Shown here piece after piece: positions 63,964 through 64,000 of a stretch of DNA of 64,000 nt (its first letter is position 1; each line of letters opens with the position of its first letter). Source of the DNA: Aeromicrobium sp. A1-2. GTDB taxonomy: Bacteria > Actinomycetota > Actinomycetes > Propionibacteriales > Nocardioidaceae. The translations under genes were made by a program, and so were the position numbers. The notes beneath the pieces were generated by a model. That model saw only the letters and a list, made by a program, of their open reading frames with translations, did no database searches and was not told the DNA's origin. The DNA lies in NCBI RefSeq assembly GCF_003443875.1, contig NZ_CP027482.1, forward strand, positions 3,162,001 to 3,226,000, read 5' to 3'.

Positions 63964-64000
63964 ATGAAGACTGCGCAGCCCGTGCTGGACACCTCCGACC
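63964..64000 (+). CDS. Truncated ArsR-like regulator N-terminus
   Basis: Only 12 codons are in the window (MKTAQPVLDTSD). The start resembles ArsR-family regulators (MKTxxPVLD...), and a CACAAT hexamer ends 7 nt before the ATG. Identification is by position, the operator and the short N-terminus only; the gene continues past the edge. Confidence 0.45.
   Translation, partial: MKTAQPVLDTSD

Overview
The window is a high-GC actinobacterial chromosome segment, gene-dense and almost entirely coding. Several traits fit an LL-diaminopimelate-type propionibacterial actinomycete (Nocardioidaceae such as Nocardioides or Aeromicrobium; this is inference): inositol-phosphate synthase beside a PadR gene, a FemAB-type ligase, DUF6049 beside murJ, a Cys-free S18 in the ssb operon, and many starts that look leaderless. 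Gene order matches what I recall of the Streptomyces origin-proximal segment (trxA, trxB, murJ, DUF6049, cca, then ino1, padR, a class A penicillin-binding protein, rpsF-ssb-rpsR-rplI and dnaB), so oriC probably lies left of the window. No rRNA, tRNA, CRISPR array, insertion sequence or prophage was seen.

Layout. 1-10.1 kb: a 5'-truncated acyl-CoA ligase; trxB-trxA behind a sequence matching the SigR-type thiol-stress promoter; a membrane pseudokinase, murJ and DUF6049; and the divergent cca. 10.2-17.9 kb: a six-gene LIV-type ABC importer operon with an acyl-CoA synthetase embedded in it, mostly joined by 4-nt overlaps, with a divergent TetR gene. 17.9-24.7 kb: ino1, padR, a class A penicillin-binding protein, an alanine-racemase-like protein coupled to a FemAB transferase, and an HNH protein. 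24.8-30.6 kb: a circularly permuted ATP-grasp / alpha-E / transglutaminase cluster, a maltokinase-cap protein, an aldo/keto reductase and a MOSC protein. 30.7-41.4 kb: a MacB-type ABC pair, the ribosomal/ssb operon, a peptide-type binding lipoprotein, a hydrolase, a MATE exporter and dnaB, which is preceded by a cluster of DnaA-box-like 9-mers.

41.4-49.2 kb: a cell-wall-binding-repeat protein and a DedA protein transcribed from what look like superimposed divergent leaderless promoters, then a semialdehyde dehydrogenase, a lipoprotein, an ABC exporter with a small YbaY-like partner, and a reductase. 49.2-53.4 kb: a CsoR-controlled copper operon (csoR, copZ, a secreted HVHP protein, copA, DUF4396). 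53.5-55.4 kb: a thioesterase and serA behind a clear ZTP (pfl) riboswitch. 55.4-64 kb: small membrane proteins, a sirtuin, a 2,4-dienoyl-CoA-reductase-like flavoprotein, a PadR regulator, and two FAD oxidoreductases divergent from a truncated ArsR-like gene.

The most notable signals are the ZTP riboswitch on serA, the 4-nt divergent leaderless promoter pair at 42.9 kb, the DnaA-box cluster before dnaB, the acyl-CoA synthetase inside the LIV operon, and the uncharacterised ATP-grasp/transglutaminase cluster. Many isolated genes have a TAnnnT hexamer 6-8 nt before their first codon, so leaderless initiation looks common in this organism.
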